21,421 bases of DNA from Anaerolineae bacterium (GCA_016929795.1 JAFGIA010000085.1:1-21421); one strand, 5' to 3'. Numbered from the stretch's first letter, positions 1-6,965 are shown. Translations and numbers: made by a program. The notes: generated from the sequence alone by a model not told the origin.

Positions 1-27
1 GGGGGGCGGGGAGGGGGGGGGGGGGGG
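1..27. repeat. Poly-G tract at window edge
   Basis: Bases 1-27 are G except for one C (7) and one A (12), with 15 consecutive G at 13-27. On the - strand the tract is read in frame as polyproline within the proline-rich protein, so it may be genuine. A G homopolymer at a sequence end is also a known artefact of two-colour Illumina chemistry or of assembly breakdown. Confidence 0.6.
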
Positions 28-398
28 ACGCGTGGCAGCGGAGGGGGCACATATTGCCGGTCATACGCACGGCGGCTGGGCGGTGGGTAGAACGGCTGGC
101 GCTGAGATTGTGGCGGCGGGGGCGGCTGCTGCTGCCATCCACCCTGCCCCTCAGGGTACCAGGAAGCCGACGGCGGGGCAACCCGACCCTGGTCAGGTGG
201 TGGTGTCCGCTGCCACTCGGCCGGTGGCGGGGTGGTGCGTCGAAAGCGTGGCAGCCCCGCCGGGGGCGTGTCACGCGTGTCGGAGGCCTGTTCAGCCGGG
301 GGTGCCGGCGGTTGATCGCGCAGGCGCCACACGTCGTTCTCCGGATCGTATTCGAATTCGTCTTCCCACGGTTCGTCTACATGACGGTAATCTGGCAT
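1..398 (-). CDS. Proline-rich protein, N-terminal part (runs off left edge)
   Basis: The - strand reading frame opens with ATG at 398 and stays open to base 1, so only about 132 N-terminal residues are seen. AGGAG at 404-408 lies 5 nt before the ATG and fixes the start. The first 25 or so residues are acidic and aromatic (MPDYRHVDEPWEDEFEYDPE). The rest is a low-complexity Pro/Gln/Arg/Tyr-rich stretch that enters a polyproline run encoded by the G tract at 1-27. There is no membrane segment or catalytic motif in the visible part. Such tails often precede a membrane anchor or an extracellular/envelope domain, but that is only an inference. Two + strand frames over the same bases look like shadows. 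I do not recognise the family, and the function lies outside the window. Confidence 0.62.
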   Translation of the reverse strand, partial: MPDYRHVDEPWEDEFEYDPENDVWRLRDQPPAPPAEQASDTRDTPPAGLPRFRRTTPPPAEWQRTPPPDQGRVAPPSASWYPEGQGGWQQQPPPPPQSQRQPFYPPPSRRAYDRQYVPPPLPRVPPPPPPRP

Positions 399-476
399 AC
401 CCGCTCCTGAATTGTCATCGCGCCATTCCAGTTGTTTTTTAGACGGTCATCTGGCGCTTCCGGTTCCACCGTCAAA

Positions 477-505
477 TTGAACAGACGTACGCTTTGTGCT
501 ATAAT
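477..505 (+). promoter_or_regulatory. Sigma70-type promoter of the Trm112-like gene
   Basis: A -35 TTGAAC (477-482) and a perfect -10 TATAAT (500-505) are separated by exactly 17 nt. The -10 is extended by TGC at 497-499. The predicted start of transcription is near 512, about 25 nt before the ATG at 537, with the ribosome site in between. Confidence 0.75.
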
Positions 506-536
506 GCTCACGCGAGATCAGTCCGAGGAGGAGACG

Positions 537-776
537 ATGGTCAGCCAGGAACTGTTGGAAATACTCCGCTGCCCCGCCTGTGTCAGCGGGCCAACGCGCA
601 AGGAGGGGGATGATCCCGGTCGGTTGGATCTGGTGCGAGGGGTGTGGCTTGTGTGCCGGGAGCCCGATTGCAACCGCAAGTATCCAATCATCGACGATAT
701 CCCACGGATGCTGATCGAGATCGGCGACAAGTATGCTGGCGTGCCGGTGGAGGAGCTTGGCGAGCCGAAGGAGTAG
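537..776 (+). CDS. Trm112-like zinc-ribbon protein
   Basis: A 79-residue protein of the Trm112/YcaR family. Bacterial members are small zinc-ribbon proteins, and eukaryotic and archaeal relatives activate SAM methyltransferases. The N-terminus has the family signature LLEILRCPAC. Four cysteines (C12, C15, C40, C45) form a likely Zn site, followed by the YPIIDDIPRML segment typical of the family. ATG at 537 is chosen over upstream in-frame starts because GAGGAGGAG at 525-533 sits just before it and the predicted transcript begins near 512. It is monocistronic and convergent with the ribonuclease Z gene, with 34 nt between the stops. The family is clear; the cellular partner is not known from sequence. 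Confidence 0.88.
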   Translation: MVSQELLEILRCPACVSGPTRKEGDDPGRLDLVRGVWLVCREPDCNRKYPIIDDIPRMLIEIGDKYAGVPVEELGEPKE

Positions 777-810
777 AACGCGTGCGTTGTCTCAAACGCG
801 CCGCACCTGC

Positions 811-1755
811 TCAGCCATTGCCCGCGACCTGGACGAGCTCGGCCCCCCGCCGCACCTGGAAGCGATCCAGGTCGCGCGCAACGGACGTTGGGGCAAAGAT
901 GGGCAGCGCCTCGTCGAGGATCTCACGCTCGGCATAGCGGCGAGAGATATGGTGCAAGATGAGGTACCCTACATCTGCTTTGACGGCCAGTTCGGCCGCC
1001 TGGCGGGCCGTCAGATGGCCAAACTCGCGCGCGACATCCTCCTCCAGGGTTGTATAGGTTGCTTCGATGACCAGGGCGTCGGCCTCCCGGGCAGGCTCGA
1101 CGAGGCCGCTGGTCTCGGCAGCATCGCCGACAAAGACGAGCTTGGTGCCACGCCGTGGCGCTCCGAGCACGTCGTCGGGACCGATCGTCCGCCCGTCGGC
1201 CAGCCTGATGGATTGGCCCCGCACCAGGCGAGCCCGCTCGGGGCCAGGTGGCACGCCCAGTGCCTCGGCACGCTCGACCTCAAAAGGCCGGCGCGCCTTT
1301 TCCTGAAAGATAAAGCCAAAGTTGTCGGGACCGCGATGGGTGACGGGAAAGGCGATCAGCTCAAAGCTGTCGTCTTCCATCACCAGCCCGGGGCGCAGGG
1401 CGGTCAAGATCAGGCGGATGGGCGATCGGTGTCGCCCAAAGACAACCCTCATCAAAGCTTCCACCCGGTCGAGTGCCCAGGCACCCCCCAAGATCTCGAG
1501 CTGTTCGATCATCTCCCAGCGGGCAAAGGTCGACACCAGCCCGGCGAGGCCCAGGATGTGGTCGAGATGGCCGTGGGTGAGCAGGATCTTGTCGAGCCGG
1601 CGAAAGCCAAGACCACTGCGCAAGATCTGGCGCTGTGTGCCTTCGCCGCAGTCGAGGAGGAATCGGTGCTCTTGATGAAGGACCACTGCCGCCGGCAGGC
1701 CGCGTCGGATCGATGGCGCCGAGGCAGATGTGCCGAGAAAGACGATTTCGAACAT
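811..1755 (-). CDS. rnz: Ribonuclease Z (tRNA 3' endonuclease, metallo-beta-lactamase fold)
   Basis: Cleaves the 3' trailer of tRNA precursors using two Zn ions in the cytoplasm. The 314-residue protein matches the usual length of about 305-320. Visible motifs: the N-terminal [10 protein letters not shown] strand, the metal-binding motif THGHLDH (H61, H63, D65, H66), a downstream ligand His140 in FPVTH, Asp211 in FVGDAAET, and the family-specific HISRRY (H269). The long insert at about 150-200 fits the RNase Z exosite arm region. The ATG at 1755 is preferred because a promoter on this strand predicts transcription starting at 1755-1756, giving a leaderless mRNA. An in-frame ATG at 1764 would add three residues, but no ribosome site is seen for either start. 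The gene is divergent from the HIT gene. Confidence 0.92.
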   Translation of the reverse strand: MFEIVFLGTSASAPSIRRGLPAAVVLHQEHRFLLDCGEGTQRQILRSGLGFRRLDKILLTHGHLDHILGLAGLVSTFARWEMIEQLEILGGAWALDRVEALMRVVFGRHRSPIRLILTALRPGLVMEDDSFELIAFPVTHRGPDNFGFIFQEKARRPFEVERAEALGVPPGPERARLVRGQSIRLADGRTIGPDDVLGAPRRGTKLVFVGDAAETSGLVEPAREADALVIEATYTTLEEDVAREFGHLTARQAAELAVKADVGYLILHHISRRYAEREILDEALPIFAPTSVARDLDRFQVRRGAELVQVAGNG

Positions 1756-1762
1756 GTGCACC

Positions 1763-1791
1763 ATTTTAGCACAAAAGCAACGGATGAGCAA
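1763..1791 (-). promoter_or_regulatory. Promoter of rnz, predicted leaderless
   Basis: Read on the - strand, -35 TTGCTC (1786-1791) and -10 TAAAAT (1763-1768) are 17 nt apart, with TGC directly before the -10 (extended -10). A start 6-7 nt downstream falls at 1755-1756, on the first base of the rnz ATG. Confidence 0.5.
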
Positions 1792-1867
1792 TCTACCGTA
1801 AATGGTACGGCAGCCCTGTCCTGCGGATGCCACCATCCCCACCGGCATAAGGAGAGATTGCCTGGCT

Positions 1868-1907
1868 TTGACAGAAGCGCCTGCGCTGGCAATGATAATG
1901 GTATAGT
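1868..1907 (+). promoter_or_regulatory. Promoter region of the HIT gene
   Basis: A perfect -35 TTGACA is at 1868-1873. Three -10 candidates follow: AATGAT at 1891-1896 (17 nt spacer), GATAAT at 1894-1899 (20 nt), and TATAGT at 1902-1907 preceded by TGG (extended -10). All imply a very short leader before ATG 1919. Which -10 is used cannot be decided from the sequence. Confidence 0.45.
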
Positions 1908-1918
1908 AGGAGAGAGGG

Positions 1919-2410
1919 ATGAAACACCTCTGGTCGCCCTGGCGACTTGAATATCTGACGGCATCCAGGAAGGATGAGTGCGTTTTTTGCCGGGCCATCG
2001 CGGGCGACGACGACAGGGAAAGCCTGGTGCTGTGGCGCGGTGAGCACACTTTTTTGATCCTGAACCGCTACCCCTACAACAATGGACACCTGATGGTGGT
2101 GCCTTACGACCACGTGCCCACGTTCGAGACGCTGGACGCGGCGACACTGACAGAATTGATGCTGTTGATGAACCGGGCAGTGGCCGCGCTGCGGAAGGCG
2201 ATGATGCCCGACGGTTTTAACCTCGGCGCCAACCTAGGGCACGTAGCGGGCGCTGGCGTGGCCGACCATGTGCATCTGCATGTCGTGCCGCGCTGGGCAG
2301 GCGACACGAACTTTATGCCGATTGTCGGCGATATGCGCGTCGTGCCGCAGACGTGGTGGCAGACGTACGACCAGGTGCGGGCCGCCCTGGATGACCTCGC
2401 AGAAGATTAG
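1919..2410 (+). CDS. HIT-family nucleotide hydrolase / Ap4A phosphorylase-like protein
   Basis: A histidine-triad protein of 163 residues acting on dinucleoside polyphosphates or nucleotide-alkyl/amino conjugates. The catalytic triad HVHLH is at residues 117-121, followed by VVPRW. The N-terminal [10 protein letters not shown] plus a CVFC Cys pair (C21, C24) and the [12 protein letters not shown] strand resemble the Rv2613c-type Ap4A phosphorylase branch more than the short HINT branch. The ribosome site is the purine-rich AGGAGAGAGGG directly before ATG 1919. It is divergent from rnz and convergent with the C45 gene. The exact reaction (phosphorylase or hydrolase) is inferred from family resemblance. 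Confidence 0.88.
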   Translation: MKHLWSPWRLEYLTASRKDECVFCRAIAGDDDRESLVLWRGEHTFLILNRYPYNNGHLMVVPYDHVPTFETLDAATLTELMLLMNRAVAALRKAMMPDGFNLGANLGHVAGAGVADHVHLHVVPRWAGDTNFMPIVGDMRVVPQTWWQTYDQVRAALDDLAED

Positions 2411-2440
2411 GCGGCCGCTGCCAAGCCCCGGCGCTTACCG

Positions 2441-2493
2441 CCAAGACGCCAGGTGCACAAAGGTTGGGGGCGATCAGGCTCTTGGCGTCTTGG
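2441..2493. repeat. Inverted repeat between convergent genes, possible bidirectional terminator
   Basis: CCAAGACGCCA (2441-2451) and its exact complement TGGCGTCTTGG (2483-2493) are separated by 31 nt between the ends of the HIT gene and the first C45 gene. No T tract follows on either strand, so intrinsic termination would be weak. The CCAAGACGCCA word resembles a dispersed intergenic repeat I recall from several environmental genomes; that is memory, not a search. Confidence 0.55.
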
Positions 2494-2505
2494 TGACATC
2501 TCGTG

Positions 2506-3562
2506 CTACCTGGCAGGCGCCTGCCAGGGCGCCAGTACGTGCTCTTCCCACCTCGTCTCGCACGGGCGACCGCGGCCGATCCACGCGCGGCGATCTTGCA
2601 GGCGGACGATGATGCTGAATACCGTCACACTGGTCACACCGTGCTTGCAGATGGAGCCAGGATAGTTGGCGTGATCGGCCAGCAGCGTCTGGAAGAGTGC
2701 AGGGGAGTGGCGGCCATAGTTCTCGCGCAGGAGGCGCCAGGCGCGGTTGTGACGGATAATCGAGCCTGACGCATCGGCCGGGTTGGCTTCAAAGCGGCGC
2801 ATTGCAGCACTGGCATAGTGGTTGGCATGCGCCAAAATGTCCTCGGCGATATAGATCGGCTCGAGGTCGGTAGCCGATCCCTCCATGGAATAGACCTCGC
2901 CCTGGTCGTCGGCGACGATGTTATTGTAGCTCGATGCGCGCTGCGGCAGCAGGCAGGCGTCGAGGGCTTCCTCCAGGCGCCGCGCCGCCAGGATGGCGCG
3001 CACGACCAGCAGGCGCGGCACGCCGACGCGCACGTCGTTCGCTTCAACCTCGTTGCCCGTCAAGCCGATGCCTGCGGCGTTGAACCCCGCGCTGTACGCC
3101 ACTCCACCGGGAGACACGCCCAGGAACTGCGGCTCGTCGCCCGCGCGCACCTGGAGGATCACCAGCTCCCCCTCCGCTTCGGGAGCCAGATCGTTCGTGT
3201 GCGCGAGCAGGGTGGAGCCATCGGCGGTGGCGCGGCCGCGCGCGGCCATGTCGGTGCAGCCGCGGTGCCAGGCGTCGGGACTCCACAACTCTTCGCACAC
3301 GCCGAGAAAGAGTTCTTCGAAGGGCACATCGGCACCGGCGGCCATGCCCTCCAGCTCTTCCACGTATTGGGGATAGGCGGCGCGGCTGTGCGCCAGAAAG
3401 AGACGCCCCCTGTCGAGCGCCTGCTCCCATAGCACGCCGGCCGGCAGCCATCCGCGCATACGCGATACCATCCGCCCGATCTGCGGCGACAGCGCCTGCC
3501 CGATCTGCTCGCCCACCTGTCTGTGGGTTCCCTGCACTTCGATGAAGGGAATGGACGTGGTC
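2506..3562 (-). CDS. C45-family Ntn hydrolase (penicillin acyltransferase-like), paralogue A
   Basis: A member of the acyl-CoA:6-aminopenicillanate acyltransferase/C45 peptidase family: N-terminal-nucleophile amidases that cleave themselves before a Cys. The nucleophile is Cys103 in RGCTDMA; the Gly-Cys-Thr context is the same as in fungal isopenicillin N acyltransferase. Further family blocks are GSTLLAHTND, GVPRLLVVRAIL, a YSMEGSAT strand, HANHY, HNRAWRLLR and DHANYPGSICKH. Length is 352 residues with no signal peptide, so it is cytoplasmic. The start codon is TTG (first base at 3564 on this strand; the coding region spans 2506-3564), selected by GGGAGGT 6 nt upstream. Divergent from paralogue B. 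The physiological substrate is unknown; these enzymes usually hydrolyse or transfer acyl groups on amides. Confidence 0.87.
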
Positions 3563-3570
3563 AACCTGGC

Positions 3571-3577
3571 ACCTCCC
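3571..3577 (-). promoter_or_regulatory. Ribosome binding site that selects a TTG start
   Basis: On the - strand GGGAGGT lies 6 nt before TTG (3564-3562). No in-frame ATG occurs near it, so TTG is the best start for C45 paralogue A. Confidence 0.7.
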
Positions 3578-3592
3578 CATCAGGATGAGCGC

Positions 3593-3621
3593 ATAGTAGC
3601 ACAGCTATGCTGCACGGTCAA
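3593..3621 (-). promoter_or_regulatory. Promoter of C45 paralogue A
   Basis: On the - strand, -35 TTGACC (3616-3621) and -10 TACTAT (3593-3598) are separated by 17 nt, with TGC before the -10. Each box matches consensus at 5 of 6 positions. Predicted start near 3586, giving a leader of about 22 nt. Confidence 0.7.
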
Positions 3622-3629
3622 GGTGTGGC

Positions 3630-3727
3630 AGATTGATAGATTGTATCATCCAAGTCGGGGCGGGATGTAGGGCGGATGGGCAATCCGCGCTACATCCCCC
3701 AGGTTATAGATTGGTAGATTGATAGAT
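3630..3727. repeat. Palindrome flanked by 12-bp direct repeats (MITE/REP-like element)
   Basis: AGATTGATAGAT occurs at 3630-3641 and again at 3716-3727. Between the copies a long hairpin spans 3662-3698: GGGATGTAG (3662-3670) pairs with CTACATCCC (3690-3698), and GCGGAT (3672-3677) pairs with ATCCGC (3683-3688), with one G-G mismatch and a 5-nt loop. It lies in the 229-nt gap between the divergent C45 genes. It could be a small mobile or dispersed element, or a regulatory structure. Confidence 0.6.
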
Positions 3728-3740
3728 CTTGTGGTAGGAT
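3711..3740 (+). promoter_or_regulatory. Candidate promoter of C45 paralogue B
   Basis: TTGGTA (3711-3716), an 18-nt spacer and TAGGAT (3735-3740) preceded by TGG (extended -10). It overlaps the right-hand AGATTGATAGAT repeat. The match is moderate and the leader would be about 47 nt. Confidence 0.4.
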
Positions 3741-3793
3741 TGAGGGCGTGACCGGTGCTGGTGCCGGTGGGGACACCGAGGGGGGTGAGGATC

Positions 3794-4867
3794 ATGGAAA
3801 CGACAAACAAGGCGCCGCTGCCCCTGATCGAGGTCGTGGGGGGGGCCAGAGCTCGGGGAGAGCAACAGGGGGAGGGGTGCCGCGAAAAGAATGTGGCAGC
3901 GGTGGCGCGTTACCGCGAGATCATTCCCAAGGCGATCAATATGACGTGGGAGCAGGCCGTGCGCGAGGCGCGCAAGTTTCTGCCCTACGCCGAGGAGGCG
4001 TTCCCCCTGTACGTGGAAGAGCTGCGCGGCGTGGCAGAAGGGGCAGGTCTCTCTTTTCACGAGGTGTGGACGCTCAATTGCTACGAGGGCTTGACAGAGA
4101 CGCACCAACAGGTGTGGGGGTGCACGTGCATGTCGGTGCGCGATGACCAGGCGCGCGACGGGCACGTCCTCCTGGCGCACAATGAGGATTGGAGCAGCGT
4201 CGACAGCGAGAACGTTTACCTGGTGCGCGCCAGGCCGGACGACGGCCCGCCGTTCATCGGCATGACGTATGGGCCATTGCTCGTCAATATCGGCCTGAAT
4301 GCCGACGGCATCGGGGTTGCGATCAACTCGGTCTATCCGACGGATGGGCGGGTGGGGGTGCCACGCGTCCTCTGCTCGCGGGCGGTGCTCAACGCGCGCA
4401 CCATCGGCCAGGCGATCCGCGCGTGCGTGCCCAAGCTGCGTGCTGGCGGCTACAGCTACTTGCTGGCGGACGCGCATGGTGAGCTGTATTCGATCGAGAC
4501 GTCGGCGACGACGCACGATATCAGCTACGGTGACGACGGCTGGCTGGTGCACACGAACCACTACCTTGCGCCCAAGATGCAGGAGCTGGAAGAGGCGGGC
4601 ACCTACTCGAGCTCGCACGTGCGCCTGAACCGCGCCAGGCGCCTGCTGCGGGCGCAGCTCGGCGACGTGACGGTCGAAGGCTTGCAGATGATCCTGCGCG
4701 ATCACGTAAATTATCCGAACTCGATCTGCGTGCACGAGGACCCTGCCGACCCGCCGCACGAACGCGAAGTGACCCTGGCGTCGCTGGTCATGGACCTGAC
4801 CGATCGGGTGATATGGGCCGCGCCGGGCCCACCCTGCCAGGCGGAATATCTGGCGTGTAGGCTATAG
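3794..4867 (+). CDS. C45-family Ntn hydrolase (penicillin acyltransferase-like), paralogue B
   Basis: A 357-residue paralogue of the divergent C45 gene. The predicted autoproteolytic nucleophile is Cys110 in WGCTCMSV. It is followed by DGHVLLAHNEDW, GVPRVLCSRAVLNAR, YSIETSAT, HTNHY, RLNRARRLLR and DHVNYPNSICVH, all matching blocks of paralogue A but with clear divergence elsewhere. ATG 3794 is chosen because AGGGGGG at 3779-3785 lies 8 nt upstream; an in-frame GTG at 3755 lacks such a site. There is no signal peptide, so it acts in the cytoplasm. The next gene begins 2 nt after this stop, so the two are probably translated as a pair. That pairing with a deacetylase suggests stepwise deacylation of an amide substrate, which is inference. 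Confidence 0.87.
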   Translation: METTNKAPLPLIEVVGGARARGEQQGEGCREKNVAAVARYREIIPKAINMTWEQAVREARKFLPYAEEAFPLYVEELRGVAEGAGLSFHEVWTLNCYEGLTETHQQVWGCTCMSVRDDQARDGHVLLAHNEDWSSVDSENVYLVRARPDDGPPFIGMTYGPLLVNIGLNADGIGVAINSVYPTDGRVGVPRVLCSRAVLNARTIGQAIRACVPKLRAGGYSYLLADAHGELYSIETSATTHDISYGDDGWLVHTNHYLAPKMQELEEAGTYSSSHVRLNRARRLLRAQLGDVTVEGLQMILRDHVNYPNSICVHEDPADPPHEREVTLASLVMDLTDRVIWAAPGPPCQAEYLACRL

Positions 4868-4869
4868 CC

Positions 4870-5892
4870 ATGCTCACAGTGTACACAGAACAACACAAGC
4901 TCCACGATACAGAGGGCGTGATCGTCGAGGACAGGCCGCTCGGCAGTTTTGAAGTGCCTGCACGGGCAGAAGCAATTGTGGCGGCGGTACGCGAGGCGGG
5001 ATTGGGGCCGGTGGTGGAGCCGAAAGACCACGGCCTGGCGCCGATCCTGGCCGTGCACGACGCGGGCTATGTCGAGTTTTTGCAGAGCGTCTATGCTGCA
5101 CAGGCGGCGCACTATGACGAGGCCGGCCCGGTGATGGTGTGGACGTTCGCCGGGCGCCACGCGATGCGCAGGCCCGGGCCGGTGATGTGGCAGAAGGGAT
5201 ATTACGCCTTTGGGTGGGGAAGCCCGATCCTGGAGGGCACGTGGCAGGCCGCCTATTGGAGCGCCCAGTGCGCGCTGACCGCCGCAGGCAGGGTGCAGGG
5301 GGGAGAGGGGGTGGCCTATGCCTTGTGCCGTCCGCCGGGCCACCACGCGGGCCCTGACCTGTATGGCGGGTACTGCTATCTGAACAATGCCGCCATTGCC
5401 GCGCGGCGCCTGGCGAGGGACGGAGAGCGGGTGGCGGTGCTTGACGTCGACTATCACCATGGGAATGGTACCCAGCTCGTATTCTACGGCGACCCGGCGG
5501 TGCTCTACTGCTCGCTGCACGCCGACCCCGACGAGGAATATCCCTACTATTGGGGGGCCGCCGATGAGCTGGGGACGGGGGCAGGCAGGGGGACGAACCG
5601 AAACTGGCCGCTGCCGCGCGGCACGGCCGGTCGGGAGTACCTGGCGGCCCTCGGCGAGGCGCTGGACATGGTGGGTAGGTTTGCACCGCGCTACCTGGTA
5701 GTTTCCGTCGGCTTGGACGTGGTTGAGGATGATCCAGAAGGCGGATTCCGGCTGACGGCAGACGATGTGCGCGAGGTGGGGCGGCGGATCGGCCAGCTTG
5801 GCTTGCCCACGGTGGTGGTGCAGGAAGGCGGCTACGCCGTGCGGCGGCTGGGGGAGAATGCCGTCGGATTTCTGCGGGCCATAGCGCATTGA
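4870..5892 (+). CDS. Acetylpolyamine amidohydrolase-like deacetylase (histone deacetylase superfamily)
   Basis: A Zn-dependent deacetylase of the arginase/HDAC fold. The 340-residue length and overall pattern match bacterial acetylpolyamine amidohydrolases (the Mycoplana AphA type). Visible residues: catalytic His pair in RPPGHHAG (H158, H159), YCYLNNAA, Zn ligands D194 and H196 in DVDYHHGNGTQ, third ligand D283 in VSVGLD, the DPEGGFRLT segment, and transition-state Tyr322 in QEGGY. The loop between residues 80 and 125 corresponds to the region that carries the dimerisation insert in AphA. It starts 2 nt after the C45 stop with only a weak ribosome site (GTAGG), so translational coupling is likely. 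The deacetylase chemistry is confident; the acetylpolyamine substrate is a family inference, and other N-acyl amines are possible. Confidence 0.9.
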   Translation: MLTVYTEQHKLHDTEGVIVEDRPLGSFEVPARAEAIVAAVREAGLGPVVEPKDHGLAPILAVHDAGYVEFLQSVYAAQAAHYDEAGPVMVWTFAGRHAMRRPGPVMWQKGYYAFGWGSPILEGTWQAAYWSAQCALTAAGRVQGGEGVAYALCRPPGHHAGPDLYGGYCYLNNAAIAARRLARDGERVAVLDVDYHHGNGTQLVFYGDPAVLYCSLHADPDEEYPYYWGAADELGTGAGRGTNRNWPLPRGTAGREYLAALGEALDMVGRFAPRYLVVSVGLDVVEDDPEGGFRLTADDVREVGRRIGQLGLPTVVVQEGGYAVRRLGENAVGFLRAIAH

Positions 5893-5897
5893 TGTGA

Positions 5898-5941
5898 CAC
5901 AACCCTCTGGGTTGTGAGAGGCACAATCCGGAGGATTGCTG
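5898..5941. repeat. Twin related hairpins after the deacetylase gene
   Basis: Hairpin 1 is CACAACCC-TCT-GGGTTGTG (5898-5916), a perfect 8-bp stem. Hairpin 2 (5922-5941) is CACAATCC-GGA-GGATTG-C-TG, the same design with one bulged C. Together they fit a consensus CACAAYCC-N3-GGRTTGTG in tandem, 5 nt after the stop codon. There is no T tract, so this looks more like a REP-type element than a classical terminator. Confidence 0.6.
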
Positions 5942-5958
5942 TACATGCCTGCCGGCGC

Positions 5959-5987
5959 TTGCTGCCGGTTCGATTTCGTGGTACAAT
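5959..5987 (+). promoter_or_regulatory. Promoter of the creatininase/transporter gene run
   Basis: TTGCTG (5959-5964), a 17-nt spacer and TACAAT (5982-5987) with TGG directly before it (extended -10). Predicted start near 5994, leaving a leader of about 77 nt before ATG 6071. This would separate creatininase-to-peptidase transcription from the C45-deacetylase pair. Confidence 0.55.
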
Positions 5988-6070
5988 CAAGCCCTGCCGG
6001 TTTGCCGGTGCTGTTCATCTGTCGCGCGTCCAAGGCGCCCACAGCGCCCACGAACTACCGGGGGGGAAAT

Positions 6071-6922
6071 ATGCCAACCGTGCGGTACGATGAGTTGACC
6101 TGGCCCGAGATGCGGGAGGCGCTCGCTCACCAGCCCGCGATTTTGCTGCCTTTTGGCACCGTCGAAGACCACGGCCCTCACCTGCCCATCAGCACCGACA
6201 ATGTGATTGTCGAGGAGATCTGCCTGGAGGTTGCGCGCCGTGCCGACGGCGACGCGCTCGTCATGCCGCTCATCTCCTACGGTCTCGACGAGCATCACAT
6301 GGACTTTCCAGGCACGGTGACGGTGGACACGGAGACGCTGCTGCGCTACGTGACCGACGTCGCTGCCAGCCCGGCGCGCCACGGCTTTACGCACATCCTG
6401 ATCGTCAACGGGCACGGCTCAAACGCATCGGTCGCCGACCTGGCGGCGCGCCAGGTGGTGGTACGCACGGGGGTGGTGTGTGCCGCCATGAGCCCGAATG
6501 CGGCGATCGATCCGGCGCTGTCAGAGCCGACGCTGACAGAGATGCGCCGGTCGGGGCCGGGCGGGGTGGCGCACGCGGGCGAGTACGAGACGGCGATGAT
6601 GCTCCACCTGCGGCCGCACCTGGTGCACATGGAGCGCGCGGTGCGCGAGATGGGACAGGTCAAGCTCGAGTATTTTAACTGGGATTACGACGAGCCGAGC
6701 GTGCTGTCGTGGCAGGATTGGTGGTCGCGCATCAGTGAGAGCGGCGTGTGTGGCGACCCCACAGTGGCCACGGCCGAGTTTGGCCGGGCGCTGTTCGAGA
6801 CCACAGTGGAGAATTTCGTGCGCCTGGTGCGCGAGTTCCGCACCATTCCCGTGCGGCCGCGGCGCGACCTGCACCGGGCCAGGCAGCCAGGGCCAGGGCC
6901 AGAGACCGCCCCGACTTTTTGA
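6071..6922 (+). CDS. Creatininase-family amidohydrolase
   Basis: A metal-dependent amidohydrolase of the creatininase fold, 283 residues. Signature LPFGTVEDHGPHLPISTD gives the metal ligands E32, H34 and D43. NGHGSN carries H115, and HAGEYETAMM is the conserved C-terminal acidic block. Relatives hydrolyse creatinine, formamido intermediates and small cyclic or peptide amides (for example MftE), so the substrate is open. ATG 6071 is preceded by GGGGGGA and has its own promoter. The C-terminal 25 or so residues are Pro/Arg-rich and look like a non-conserved tail. It lies 43 nt upstream of the transporter lipoprotein and is probably co-transcribed with it, which suggests it processes an imported compound. 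Confidence 0.88.
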   Translation: MPTVRYDELTWPEMREALAHQPAILLPFGTVEDHGPHLPISTDNVIVEEICLEVARRADGDALVMPLISYGLDEHHMDFPGTVTVDTETLLRYVTDVAASPARHGFTHILIVNGHGSNASVADLAARQVVVRTGVVCAAMSPNAAIDPALSEPTLTEMRRSGPGGVAHAGEYETAMMLHLRPHLVHMERAVREMGQVKLEYFNWDYDEPSVLSWQDWWSRISESGVCGDPTVATAEFGRALFETTVENFVRLVREFRTIPVRPRRDLHRARQPGPGPETAPTF

Positions 6923-6965
6923 GACGATACGGAATAAGGGCCTGATCAAGGAGAAGGAGGGAGAA

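Noticed and set aside
32..442. Two + strand frames at the left edge
   Set aside because: Gly/Ala/Arg-rich shadows of the - strand proline-rich gene, which has a proper ribosome site and start codon.
470..475. TTGACG on the - strand as a -35 box for the proline-rich gene
   Set aside because: No acceptable -10 lies 15-19 nt downstream on that strand.
783..800. A short hairpin between the ends of the Trm112-like gene and rnz
   Set aside because: Only a 5-6 bp stem with no T tract; too weak to call a terminator.
733..1950. A 405-codon + strand open frame opposite rnz
   Set aside because: No ribosome site or family motifs; the - strand encodes an intact RNase Z with all metal ligands.
4711..6051. 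A 446-codon - strand open frame opposite the deacetylase
   Set aside because: Low-complexity composition and no motifs, while the + strand carries the complete HDAC-family active site.
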